Part shown: one piece after another, positions 1-7,068 of the stretch
Numbering within the stretch: position 1 is the stretch's first letter
Layout: the number at the start of each line of letters is the position of its first letter
Origin: Chryseobacterium elymi
Lineage (GTDB): Bacteria; Bacteroidota; Bacteroidia; Flavobacteriales; Weeksellaceae
NCBI RefSeq assembly: GCF_003385495.1
Contig: NZ_QNUH01000015.1
Location: forward strand, 20,857 to 84,856
Direction: 5' to 3'
Length of the DNA: 64,000 nucleotides
Program-made: the position numbers and the translations under genes
Notes under the pieces: generated by a model
Databases searched by the model: none
Told to the model about the DNA's origin: nothing
The model's input: only the letters and a program-made list of their open reading frames with translations

Positions 1-632
1 ATCACTCAAATGCGAAGTATAAAGTTTTTTATAAAGATTTTTTTGTATTTTTTTCTCCTGAAACTTTTGTAAAGATTATTGACGGCAAAATTTTAACCTA
101 TCCGATGAAAGGGACTATTGATGCATCATTTGAAAATGCAGCTGAAGTTTTAAAAAACGATAAGAAAGAGAAAGCGGAGCATTATACCGTTGTGGATCTT
201 CTGCGGAACGACCTCAGCATGGTTGCAGATGATGTGAAAGTTGACCAGTTCCAGCATATAGACCTCATCAGGACACAGCAGAAAGACCTGTATGCGATGA
301 GCTCTGAAATTTCAGGGAATATAAAACCTGAGTTTGCCGGGAAAATAGGTAGTATGATGAAAAAACTGCTTCCCGCCGGATCAATTCTAGGAGCTCCTAA
401 ACCGAAAACGCTGGAAATAATCTTAGGTGCAGAAGGATATGACAGAGGATATTATACCGGAGTATGCGGCTGGTTTGACGGTGAAAACCTTGACAGCTGC
501 GTGATGATCCGCTTTATTGAAAAAGAAGGCGACCGGCTTTATTTCAAAAGTGGAGGCGGTATAACACATATGAGCAGGTTAGAAGACGAATATCAGGAAA
601 TGAAAAATAAAATCTATGTCCCAATTCATTGA
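1..632 (+). CDS. pabB: Aminodeoxychorismate synthase component I, 5' end missing
   Basis: The frame is open from the window edge, so only the C-terminal part (about 209 residues) is present. Seen: chorismate-binding family signatures PMKGTIDAS, DLLRNDLS, GAPKPKT and YTGVCGWFDG, which belong to the PabB/TrpE fold. The enzyme makes 4-amino-4-deoxychorismate from chorismate for folate synthesis, with ammonia supplied by a glutaminase partner not visible here. The stop codon overlaps the next gene by 17 bases, which suggests translational coupling with the lyase that uses the product. The neighbour favours PabB over anthranilate or isochorismate synthase. Confidence 0.88.
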   Translation, partial: HSNAKYKVFYKDFFVFFSPETFVKIIDGKILTYPMKGTIDASFENAAEVLKNDKKEKAEHYTVVDLLRNDLSMVADDVKVDQFQHIDLIRTQQKDLYAMSSEISGNIKPEFAGKIGSMMKKLLPAGSILGAPKPKTLEIILGAEGYDRGYYTGVCGWFDGENLDSCVMIRFIEKEGDRLYFKSGGGITHMSRLEDEYQEMKNKIYVPIH

Positions 633-1242
633 AAGTGTAAAAGTAGAAGATCAGGAGATTTTTCTTTTGGAACTACATCAAAAACGTATCAACCAGACCT
701 TTGCCCATTTTGGGAAAGAAGGCTCTATTGATCTGGCCAAGATCTTCAAAAACCTCGAGCATGATGAGGACGGTCTTTTCAAGCTGAGACTTTCTTATGA
801 CCTTGATAAAAAGGTACGGACAATGATGATCCCATACGCCATTCCTGAGATACAGAGCTTCCAGCTGGTTGAAAACAACAGCTTCGACTATTCTTTCAAG
901 TTTGAAGACCGTAAGGAATTGGACAAAATGAAAATGAAATCAAAAGCTGAAGAGATCATCATTGTTAAAAACAACCACATCACCGATACTTCCTTTTCCA
1001 ACATTCTTTTCCTAAAAGGCAAGGATTGGTTTACACCGACTACTTATCTCCTGAACGGAGTACAGAGACAGAGTCTGCTGAAACATAAAAAGATAAAAGA
1101 AACCGAAATCAGCCTTCAGAATATTAAGCAATTTTCTCATTTTCAGCTAATTAACGCTATGAATGATTTTGATGATATGTTTATTTATCCTATTGACCGG
1201 ATTACGAATTTACCGGGAAACGAAGAATATCTTGATCTTTAA
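616..1242 (+). CDS. pabC: Aminotransferase class IV, probable aminodeoxychorismate lyase
   Basis: A 208-residue protein of the class IV PLP-dependent aminotransferase fold. The C-terminal half has the family pattern ITDTSFSNILFLKGKDWFTP followed by LLNGVQRQSLL. The N-terminal half is diverged and the protein is shorter than the usual 260-290 residues, as is common for Bacteroidota PabC-like proteins. Expected role: conversion of 4-amino-4-deoxychorismate to p-aminobenzoate and pyruvate. Overlap with pabB supports this over a branched-chain aminotransferase. Its last four bases overlap the end of the convergent menD gene, and no terminator separates them. Confidence 0.8.
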   Translation: MSQFIESVKVEDQEIFLLELHQKRINQTFAHFGKEGSIDLAKIFKNLEHDEDGLFKLRLSYDLDKKVRTMMIPYAIPEIQSFQLVENNSFDYSFKFEDRKELDKMKMKSKAEEIIIVKNNHITDTSFSNILFLKGKDWFTPTTYLLNGVQRQSLLKHKKIKETEISLQNIKQFSHFQLINAMNDFDDMFIYPIDRITNLPGNEEYLDL

Positions 1243-2915
1243 TTTCCTTTCATGAACTCAAAATAAGCTTTCTGAACATCTGCACTGTTTTTCCCGTACG
1301 TATTAACCTCCAGGATTTTTGGATGAAGGTCCGGTTTGAAGAAATTTTCCAAAACTCTGTCCAGTGTAGGTTCATCTTCCACTTTGATATAGGAGAAGCC
1401 AAAATGTTTTGCTAAATGTTCAGCATTCTTACGATGCTTTGTTGCTATAAACTCGTCTAACGTATTAGGGTTGGCATTGCCCGGCCCCGGAATAATTTTA
1501 AAAATATTCCCTTCACCGTTATTAAAAATAATTATTCTTACAAATGGCGGGATATATTGGTTCCAAAGCCCATTGATATCATAGAAGAATCCAAGATCTC
1601 CTGTAATTAGCAGAGTCGGATTTACATTTTTTATGGCAAAACCCATTGCCGTAGAAGTAGAGCCGTCTATACCGCTGGTTCCTCTGTTGCAGTACATTTT
1701 CCTTTTTCCAAAATCAAACAGCTGGGCATATCTGATCGCTGAGGAATTACTGAAATGGATATTGTAATTCTCAGGAATGGTCTGTGAAGCTTTATTAAAG
1801 AAATAAAAATCCGAAAATTCAGCCTTATTCAGGAACTGTTCATGTCTTGCATCTTTTTTATCCCTTAAAACGTCCCAAAGATTAAAATAGGGTCTCGGCT
1901 CAAGATTGATGAATTTCAGAAATTTTGAAAAGAAAACCTCCGGCTTCACTTCAATCTTTTCAGTAAGAGAAAAGTAGGTATCCGGCTGCCATACTTCATC
2001 CAGGTGCCAATGCTGCTTCGGACGGGCATTTCTCAGGAATTGTTTTACTTTTTTGGAAACTACATTCTGGCCTACCGTAATCAGAAGATCCGGAGCATAG
2101 GTTTTATAATCCTCTTCAGTAAAATTAAAAATATAACGGTCAATATGCCTGAAAAACTTCTCATGATACAGATTAGAGTTAGCTTCACTCAATACAACAA
2201 CAGAATGGTTTTTCACAAGCTGTGTTAATTGGTTTTCCAGCTCCGGGCTATGATCTTTGGTTCCCACCAAAATCATAATTCTCTGAGAGGTATGCCAGTC
2301 TGCGATTAAATTAGATGGCACCTCATACTCCTTCTGCCTGATGGTCTTTTCAACGGTAGGAAAAGAAGGAAGCTCTGAAATCAATTCGTACAATGGCTCC
2401 TCTAAAGGAATATTGATGTGTACCGGTCCCTGTTTTTCAAAACACAGCTCGATTGCTTTTTTAATAATGTCAAAATTAACGTCCTCCGCATTTTCTTTAC
2501 TGTCTTCCAACAGCTGAAAGTCACCATAAGAATGCTGATGAAAAATATCCTTCTGCCTGATCGTCTGCCCGTCAAAAATGTCTACAAAATCTGTAGGCCG
2601 GTCTGCAGTGAGGATCAGAAGCGGAACATTCTGATAAAAAGCTTCTGTTACTGCGGGGTAATAGTTTGCTGCTGCAGAGCCGCTTGTACACGTTATTGCT
2701 ACAGGTTTCTTCTCACTTTTAGCCATACCTATTCCTACAAAAGCTGCACTTCTTTCATCCACAATACTATAACAGTTGAAGGCATCAATTTCTGAAAAAT
2801 GAATCGCAAGGGGTGCATTTCTTGACCCCGGGGAAATGATGACATCTGAGATTCCGTACTGCTGAAGAAGATGGGCAAGTATCTGAATACTTCTCTTCGA
2901 AGAATATTTTTTCAT
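1239..2915 (-). CDS. menD: 2-succinyl-5-enolpyruvyl-6-hydroxy-3-cyclohexene-1-carboxylate synthase
   Basis: A 558-residue thiamine-diphosphate enzyme of full family length. Seen: the N-terminal SPGSRNAPLAI block (about residues 28-38), the catalytic-glutamate block VDERSAAFVGIG (about 52-63), and the ThDP/Mg motif GDLGFFYDINGLWN (about 437-450). MenD condenses isochorismate with 2-oxoglutarate in menaquinone synthesis, the usual respiratory quinone in Flavobacteriia. No other men gene lies within reach. The start is the family's standard N-terminus (MKKYSSKRS). A -7 box ends only four bases before the ATG, so the transcript may be leaderless. Confidence 0.96.
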   Translation of the reverse strand: MKKYSSKRSIQILAHLLQQYGISDVIISPGSRNAPLAIHFSEIDAFNCYSIVDERSAAFVGIGMAKSEKKPVAITCTSGSAAANYYPAVTEAFYQNVPLLILTADRPTDFVDIFDGQTIRQKDIFHQHSYGDFQLLEDSKENAEDVNFDIIKKAIELCFEKQGPVHINIPLEEPLYELISELPSFPTVEKTIRQKEYEVPSNLIADWHTSQRIMILVGTKDHSPELENQLTQLVKNHSVVVLSEANSNLYHEKFFRHIDRYIFNFTEEDYKTYAPDLLITVGQNVVSKKVKQFLRNARPKQHWHLDEVWQPDTYFSLTEKIEVKPEVFFSKFLKFINLEPRPYFNLWDVLRDKKDARHEQFLNKAEFSDFYFFNKASQTIPENYNIHFSNSSAIRYAQLFDFGKRKMYCNRGTSGIDGSTSTAMGFAIKNVNPTLLITGDLGFFYDINGLWNQYIPPFVRIIIFNNGEGNIFKIIPGPGNANPNTLDEFIATKHRKNAEHLAKHFGFSYIKVEDEPTLDRVLENFFKPDLHPKILEVNTYGKNSADVQKAYFEFMKGN

Positions 2916-2919
2916 ACAG

Positions 2920-2927
2920 CAAATTTA
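2920..2927 (-). promoter_or_regulatory. -7 box of menD, almost touching the start codon
   Basis: On the minus strand this reads TAAATTTG, a full match to the Bacteroidota -7 consensus TAnnTTTG. The menD ATG begins five bases after its last G, so transcription would start at or next to the AUG. Confidence 0.55.
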
Positions 2928-2971
2928 ACTGATAAATACTTATTTTAAAATCATTTCATTTAAAAAATATG

Positions 2972-2979
2972 TAATTTTG
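2972..2979 (+). promoter_or_regulatory. -7 box of the oxygenase gene
   Basis: TAATTTTG matches TAnnTTTG. The last base is also the G of an upstream in-frame GTG at 2979, so that GTG lies inside the promoter. The ATG at 3000 is therefore the usable start. Confidence 0.6.
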
Positions 2980-2999
2980 TGATTCGTAAATTTCTAAAA

Positions 3000-3950
3000 A
3001 TGGATAAAATACCTAGTGTAGACCTGCGTGATTTCCTTTCGGACAACCCGGAACGCAAACAGAAATTTGTAAATGAAATCGGAAAAGCTTATGAAGAAAT
3101 TGGTTTTGTTGCCCTAAAGGGCCATTTTCTTGATGACAAACTAGTAGATGAACTCTACGGAGAGGTTAAAAATTTTTTTGAACTGCCTGTAGAAACGAAG
3201 CAGAAGTATGAAATTCCAGGAATCGGCGGCCAGAGAGGTTACGTAGGATTCGGTAAAGAAACCGCAAAAGGTTTCAAAAAAGGTGATTTAAAAGAATTTT
3301 GGCATTTCGGACAATATGTGTCTGATGATTCAAAATACAAATCCCAATACCCCGACAACGTGACCGTTGACGAGCTGCCAAAATTCAACAAAGTAGGTAA
3401 AGAAGCCTATCAAATGCTTGAAAAAACAGGCCAGTATGTATTAAGAGCTTTGGCCCTGTATCTTGGTCTGGATGAATTTTATTTTGACGACAAGATCGCT
3501 GAAGGAAACTCTATCTTAAGACCTATCCATTATCCGCCAATTACTCAGGAGCCGGATGACGCGGTAAGAGCTGCTGCTCATGGGGACATTAACCTCATCA
3601 CTCTTTTGATGGGATCTCAGGGAAAAGGCCTTCAGGTTCAAAACCACAACGGAGAATGGATCGATGCGATCGCAGAACCGGACGAATTAATGATCAATGT
3701 TGGAGATATGCTGTCAAGACATACTAACAACAAACTGAAATCCACGATTCACAGAGTGGTTAACCCTCCAAGAGAATTATGGGGAACTTCAAGATACTCA
3801 ATTCCGTTCTTTATGCATCCGGTGAGCGAAATGCCATTGAATGCTCTTGAAAACTGTATTGACGAAAATAATCCTAAGTTATATGAAGATACGACTGCAG
3901 GAGAATTTTTACATGAAAGACTTATTGAATTAGGGCTTATCAAAAAATAA
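3000..3950 (+). CDS. Isopenicillin N synthase-family 2-oxoglutarate/Fe(II) oxygenase
   Basis: A 316-residue non-haem iron dioxygenase of the isopenicillin N synthase-like family. Seen: N-terminal DIOX-type domain (IPSVDLRDF, then IGFVALKGH) and the double-stranded beta-helix domain with iron ligands H194 and D196 (AAHGDIN) and H251 (HRVVNPP), plus the R265/S267 pair (SRYSIPFF) expected to bind 2-oxoglutarate. The substrate cannot be read from sequence; members act on many small molecules. It stands alone, divergent from menD, with its own promoter. A long inverted repeat follows the stop codon. Confidence 0.9.
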   Translation: MDKIPSVDLRDFLSDNPERKQKFVNEIGKAYEEIGFVALKGHFLDDKLVDELYGEVKNFFELPVETKQKYEIPGIGGQRGYVGFGKETAKGFKKGDLKEFWHFGQYVSDDSKYKSQYPDNVTVDELPKFNKVGKEAYQMLEKTGQYVLRALALYLGLDEFYFDDKIAEGNSILRPIHYPPITQEPDDAVRAAAHGDINLITLLMGSQGKGLQVQNHNGEWIDAIAEPDELMINVGDMLSRHTNNKLKSTIHRVVNPPRELWGTSRYSIPFFMHPVSEMPLNALENCIDENNPKLYEDTTAGEFLHERLIELGLIKK

Positions 3951-3955
3951 TATAA

Positions 3956-4023
3956 AAAGTCAATAATTAATCTGTATTTGGATATCAATATCATAAGATA
4001 ACCTCAGATTAATTATTGACTTT
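3956..4023. repeat. Perfect 19-bp inverted repeat with 30-base loop
   Basis: Bases 3956-3974 are the exact reverse complement of 4005-4023. The arms are AT-rich with no T-tract, so this is not a typical intrinsic terminator. It could act as a terminator or processing hairpin for the oxygenase mRNA, or be a miniature inverted-repeat element. It ends 17 bases from a decayed peptide gene. Confidence 0.75.
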
Positions 4024-4039
4024 ATTCTATACAGGCAGG

Positions 4040-4227
4040 CTAGAATCCAGGTCCGCAAGGCGTCACCTCACAGGAAAAACTACAACTGTTAAACCAGTAA
4101 CACGCCATACCCATATTATTTCAATTCTGCACAGGGATCTTCAAATGTATCTCTTATTTCAAAACATTTTTTTGACCTCCAATGATCCCTTTCAGATCTT
4201 TCTCACAATTTTCTTTAAATTTTTCAT
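4040..4227 (-). pseudogene. Decayed bacteriocin-like leader-peptide gene
   Basis: The minus strand starts MKNLKK exactly like the two intact small genes nearby, and the 14 bases around the start match those of the 4332-4604 gene. The frame then breaks: after about six codons the leader continues in another frame as EKDLKGIIGG, runs through a C-plus-seven-A tract into a third frame (KKCFEIRDTFEDPCAELK), and returns to give a cysteine-rich tail MACYWFNSCSFSCEVTPCG ending at the stop TAG 4040-4042. At least three frame shifts are needed to read one product, so I call it a pseudogene. Sequencing error is possible for one shift, not plausible for all. Confidence 0.65.
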
Positions 4228-4331
4228 AGTTATAGTTTGTATTAATTACTGAAGATGCCGGCAGAACTGTTATTTTGATAGATTTAATCTAACCTTCAAA
4301 ATAAACCATCAAAAATTCTTACTTATTAAAA

Positions 4332-4604
4332 TTATCCTGTTATACAATAAAATTCCGGACATGGAGTGGTTTGCGTAAAAGTTCCCCATGGACAAATACA
4401 TGTATAGGTATCACCACCTGATCCAGGGCCTCCACCGCCGTTTCCCGGATCTACATATGGTACGCATTTCCCGCCGGAACATATGTGTCCTGCAGAGCAT
4501 CCTCCTGATCCAGGGCCTCCACCCTCAAAACAGAAAGAAGGAGTGAGATCTCCGGCAGAAATCCTCTTCTGATCTCCACGCGAAAGTTTTTTTAAGTTTT
4601 TCAT
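4332..4604 (-). CDS. Bacteriocin-like leader peptide protein, Gly/Cys-rich core
   Basis: A 90-residue protein. The N-terminus MKNLKKLSRGDQKRISAG is the short leader type seen in Bacteroidota bacteriocin-like and RiPP-like precursors, ending in a small-residue site near residue 18. The rest is a Gly/Pro/Ser and Cys-rich core with seven cysteines. The phrase GGGPGSGG occurs twice, encoded by a 20-base direct repeat (4417-4436 and 4504-4523), which points to internal duplication. No C39-peptidase transporter or modification enzyme lies nearby, so export and maturation are unknown. It is flanked by two relatives. The family assignment is from recognition; function is inferred. Confidence 0.75.
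   Translation of the reverse strand: MKNLKKLSRGDQKRISAGDLTPSFCFEGGGPGSGGCSAGHICSGGKCVPYVDPGNGGGGPGSGGDTYTCICPWGTFTQTTPCPEFYCITG
4417..4523. repeat. 20-base direct repeat pair inside the bacteriocin-like gene
   Basis: cctgatccagggcctccacc occurs at 4417-4436 and 4504-4523, 87 bases apart, so recombination between copies would remove 29 codons in frame. Each copy encodes GGGPGSG on the minus strand. Confidence 0.85.
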
Positions 4605-4849
4605 AGTTATTTGTTTTTATATTTCCTACTCTATCGGCTTTTCGGATACCGCTTTGATTTGTCTAAATTAAATATTTTTCATTAAAAATCAAACACTTAA
4701 GCAATATTACTCACCGTAAAATGAAATTTAAGACATATTATTTGGTTAATCCTTTATTAAACAAAAATTTTACTATTAAAATCTACCACATTTTAGTTAA
4801 AAACATTTTGATTATCTTTATGTTACTATCAAATTTTTAATTAAACAGT

Positions 4850-5011
4850 ATGAAAAATTTAAAAAAACTAAACAAAAACCAATTAAAAAGCATCTCAGGA
4901 GCAGGAGGAATTAAGCTTCCGGAACCGGAATTCTGCATATATTATTGCAGTGGAACTGTAATCTGTGCAGCTTGCGGCGAGGATTTCCATTGTCCGGATG
5001 ACTCTATGTAA
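4850..5011 (+). CDS. Bacteriocin-like leader peptide protein, 53 residues
   Basis: The start MKNLKKLNKNQLKSISGAGG is the same leader class as the 4332-4604 gene on the other strand, with a double-glycine at residues 19-20 where leader cleavage is expected. The 33-residue core has five cysteines (FCIYYCSG, ICAACG, FHC). In the family such precursors are usually processed and exported by peptidase-containing ABC transporters; none is visible here. A good intrinsic terminator follows 22 bases after the stop, so it is a single-gene unit. Confidence 0.75.
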   Translation: MKNLKKLNKNQLKSISGAGGIKLPEPEFCIYYCSGTVICAACGEDFHCPDDSM

Positions 5012-5033
5012 TTTTGAAATCAAAACGAATAAG

Positions 5034-5065
5034 AAAACCGTTCCTTTTTGGAGCGGTTTTATTTT
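5034..5065. terminator. Intrinsic terminator after the 53-residue peptide gene
   Basis: AAAACCGTTCC pairs with GGAGCGGTTTT (one G-T pair) around a five-T loop, and is followed by T-rich sequence. It can also serve the convergent minus-strand gene ending at 5102. Confidence 0.85.
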
Positions 5066-5101
5066 AAAAATGTTTTTTAGTTGAAGACAGTGTTTTTAGA
5101 C

Positions 5102-6148
5102 TCAATCAAACAACCTCAATTGCTGATCTTTAGTCCCGGTAAAATTTGCTGTAGAAAGCTTTGGAAATTCTTTCCCGTCAAAAAACTTTTTCTTCCCGAT
5201 TTTGAATGTATTATGAATCATTTCAGCAATATTTCCCTCACCTCTCTGCCTTTCAAAATATCTTTTATCACCTAATTTTCCGCCACGCATGGAGCGGATA
5301 AGATTTAAAACCTTTTGTGCTCTATCCGGAAAATAGATCTCAATCCAATTAACAAAAACAGGTTCTACCGTATCATTCAGCCTTACCAATGTATAACCGA
5401 AACTTAATGCTCCTGCATCTGAAATAGCTTTTAAGATACTTAACGGCTCATCACTGTTCAAACCGGGAATAATGGGTGCCACCATGACATGTACGGGAAT
5501 TTGGTTTTCTGTAAGAATCTCCACGGCCTTCAATTTATTAGGAGCCGAACTTGTTCTCGGTTCCATTTTCCGTCTAAGATCTTCATTAATAGTAGGAATA
5601 CTGAAAGACACAGAAACCAGATTTTGCTCTGCCATAGGTTTTAGAATATCCAGGTCTCTCAGAACAAGTGCATTTTTTGTCAGAATATTAACCGGATGTC
5701 TGTAATCCAAACACACCTGAAGCAGTTTTCTGGTGATTTCAAACTGCCTTTCTGCAGGCTGATAGCAGTCGGTATTTCCCGAAAGAAGAATGGGCGCTGG
5801 TTTATAACCTCTTTTCTGGAAAAATTTCTCTAGCAGTTCAGGAGCATTTTTCTTTACCATGATTTTCCTTTCAAAATCAATTCCGGCGCTGTAGCCCCAG
5901 TATTCATGGGTGGGTCTTGCAAAACAATAGGAGCACCCGTGTTCGCAGCCCTGATAAGGATTCATGGAATACTCCATTGGCAGGTCTTCACTTTTTACCT
6001 GATTTACAATGGTTTTAGGAAAAACTTCCGTAAAAGAGGTCTTTACGGTTTCGAAATCTTCATCATCCGGTTCATAGGTATACCTGTCGAAACGGTTGAT
6101 CACGTTTCGCTGTGCTCCCTGTCCTTTTATGAATTTTTCGTCCTGCAT
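5102..6148 (-). CDS. PA0069-family radical SAM protein
   Basis: A 348-residue protein with the radical SAM cluster motif CEHGCSYCFA: C68, C72 and C75, a CX3CX2C spacing that binds a 4Fe-4S cluster. The block around it (NPYQGCEHGCSYCFARPTHE) and LLSGNTDCYQPAERQ are hallmarks of the PA0069/Rv2578c group, related to the spore photoproduct lyase-like proteins. The reaction in this group is not established, and I do not assign one. It stands alone between the peptide genes and a small membrane protein gene. The whole family length is present. Confidence 0.9.
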   Translation of the reverse strand: MQDEKFIKGQGAQRNVINRFDRYTYEPDDEDFETVKTSFTEVFPKTIVNQVKSEDLPMEYSMNPYQGCEHGCSYCFARPTHEYWGYSAGIDFERKIMVKKNAPELLEKFFQKRGYKPAPILLSGNTDCYQPAERQFEITRKLLQVCLDYRHPVNILTKNALVLRDLDILKPMAEQNLVSVSFSIPTINEDLRRKMEPRTSSAPNKLKAVEILTENQIPVHVMVAPIIPGLNSDEPLSILKAISDAGALSFGYTLVRLNDTVEPVFVNWIEIYFPDRAQKVLNLIRSMRGGKLGDKRYFERQRGEGNIAEMIHNTFKIGKKKFFDGKEFPKLSTANFTGTKDQQLRLFD

Positions 6149-6211
6149 TGTGATGTAAAATTAAAATGGATTTCTTATAAAATAATAAGTTTTAACACTA
6201 AAGTTATCCAC

Positions 6212-6244
6212 AAAAAATCCGACCTCTTTGAGAGAGCCGGATTT
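6212..6244 (-). terminator. Intrinsic terminator of the small membrane protein gene
   Basis: On the minus strand AAATCCG and CGGATTT form a stem extended by CTCT/AGAG pairing, followed by six T. It lies 25 bases after the stop of the 6269-6463 gene. Confidence 0.75.
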
Positions 6245-6268
6245 AACATAATTAAATATATTCTTTTA

Positions 6269-6463
6269 CTACTTCAGTGCATAAAATTCCACTCCGTGAT
6301 ATTCATCGTCGTGGTTTTTTTCATCAAAATGTCTGTGATAATCCGAATAGGTATCACTATATTTTTTATCTTTTTTAGTCAATATTTTTTTTAATCCAAT
6401 AAAACCCAATACTGCCAAAAGACCAACTCCTCCTGCCAGTAAAACGCCAACTTCTTTTTTCAT
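6269..6463 (-). CDS. Small single-pass membrane protein, unknown function
   Basis: 64 residues. A hydrophobic segment at about residues 6-25 (VGVLLAGGVGLLAVLGFIGL) is followed by a Lys-rich stretch and a highly polar tail rich in His, Asp and Tyr (DTYSDYHRHFDEKNHDDEYH). This looks like an N-anchored inner-membrane protein with its tail in the cytoplasm by the positive-inside rule. The His/Asp tail could bind metal, but that is only inference. It has its own terminator and I recognise no family. Confidence 0.6.
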   Translation of the reverse strand: MKKEVGVLLAGGVGLLAVLGFIGLKKILTKKDKKYSDTYSDYHRHFDEKNHDDEYHGVEFYALK

Positions 6464-6637
6464 ATTTTGTCCGATTTATTAACGTAACTATTGCAAAAAG
6501 TATACCTATTTCCTTTTTTTAAATTATAAATTTTGTTAACATTACGCATTATTTCAATGAAAGATGTAATTGCTTTTTATTTAGATTTAGCAAATCAATG
6601 GTTTAATTATTGTAGTACTTTTAGGAAAAATAATATT

Positions 6638-6988
6638 ATGGATAATTCAGAAAATATAGACAGGATGACAACTTTGAGCCAGGTCATGAATACTCTTTCA
6701 GGAAGAGGAATACATAGAGAGTTCAGAATGAATGAAGCCTGCGAGATGAAATTTGAAAATTCAGAAAAAGTATACCAGCCTTCCGAGCTGACCATTTTAA
6801 AAACATATCGTTTTGAAGGGGACAGCAATCCGGACGATAATGCAGTATTATATGTTGTAAAGGACAACGCCGGAAACCACGGAATGATCATAGATTCCTA
6901 CGGAGCGGAAAGTAATTATCCTGGAGAAAAATTTGATGAGTTTTTAAGAGACATCCCTATCCAGGAAAGCGATGAATTTAATTTTTAA
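6638..6988 (+). CDS. Small conserved Bacteroidota protein, unknown function
   Basis: 116 residues from the ATG at 6638; an earlier TTG at 6533 in the same frame would add residues with no family-like character. The middle holds TYRFEGDSNPDDNAVLYVV, a pattern I recall from short flavobacterial proteins often labelled phosphoribosylpyrophosphate synthetase. That label is not credible here: real PRPP synthetases are near 310 residues with PRPP-binding loops that are absent. No membrane segment or signal peptide is present, so it is probably cytosolic. A terminator follows 44 bases after the stop. Confidence 0.65.
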   Translation: MDNSENIDRMTTLSQVMNTLSGRGIHREFRMNEACEMKFENSEKVYQPSELTILKTYRFEGDSNPDDNAVLYVVKDNAGNHGMIIDSYGAESNYPGEKFDEFLRDIPIQESDEFNF

Positions 6989-7032
6989 GAGAATTATTTC
7001 AAATTTGAATCTGGCTTTAGGCTTTAAGATAT

Positions 7033-7068
7033 AATCCCGGAATTACTCAGTTTCGGGATTTTCTTTTT
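7033..7068 (+). terminator. Intrinsic terminator overlapping the convergent gene's 3' end
   Basis: AATCCCG (7033-7039) pairs with CGGGATT (7054-7060), then a T-rich run follows. The hairpin covers the last codons of the minus-strand gene that ends at 7043. Confidence 0.8.

Noticed and set aside
2979..2999. An upstream GTG start for the oxygenase
   Set aside because: The GTG overlaps the last base of the -7 box, so it would not be in the mRNA.
4016..4252. A 78-codon plus-strand frame between the oxygenase and the peptide genes
   Set aside because: It is antisense to the decayed leader-peptide gene, has no family-like character and begins in the inverted repeat.
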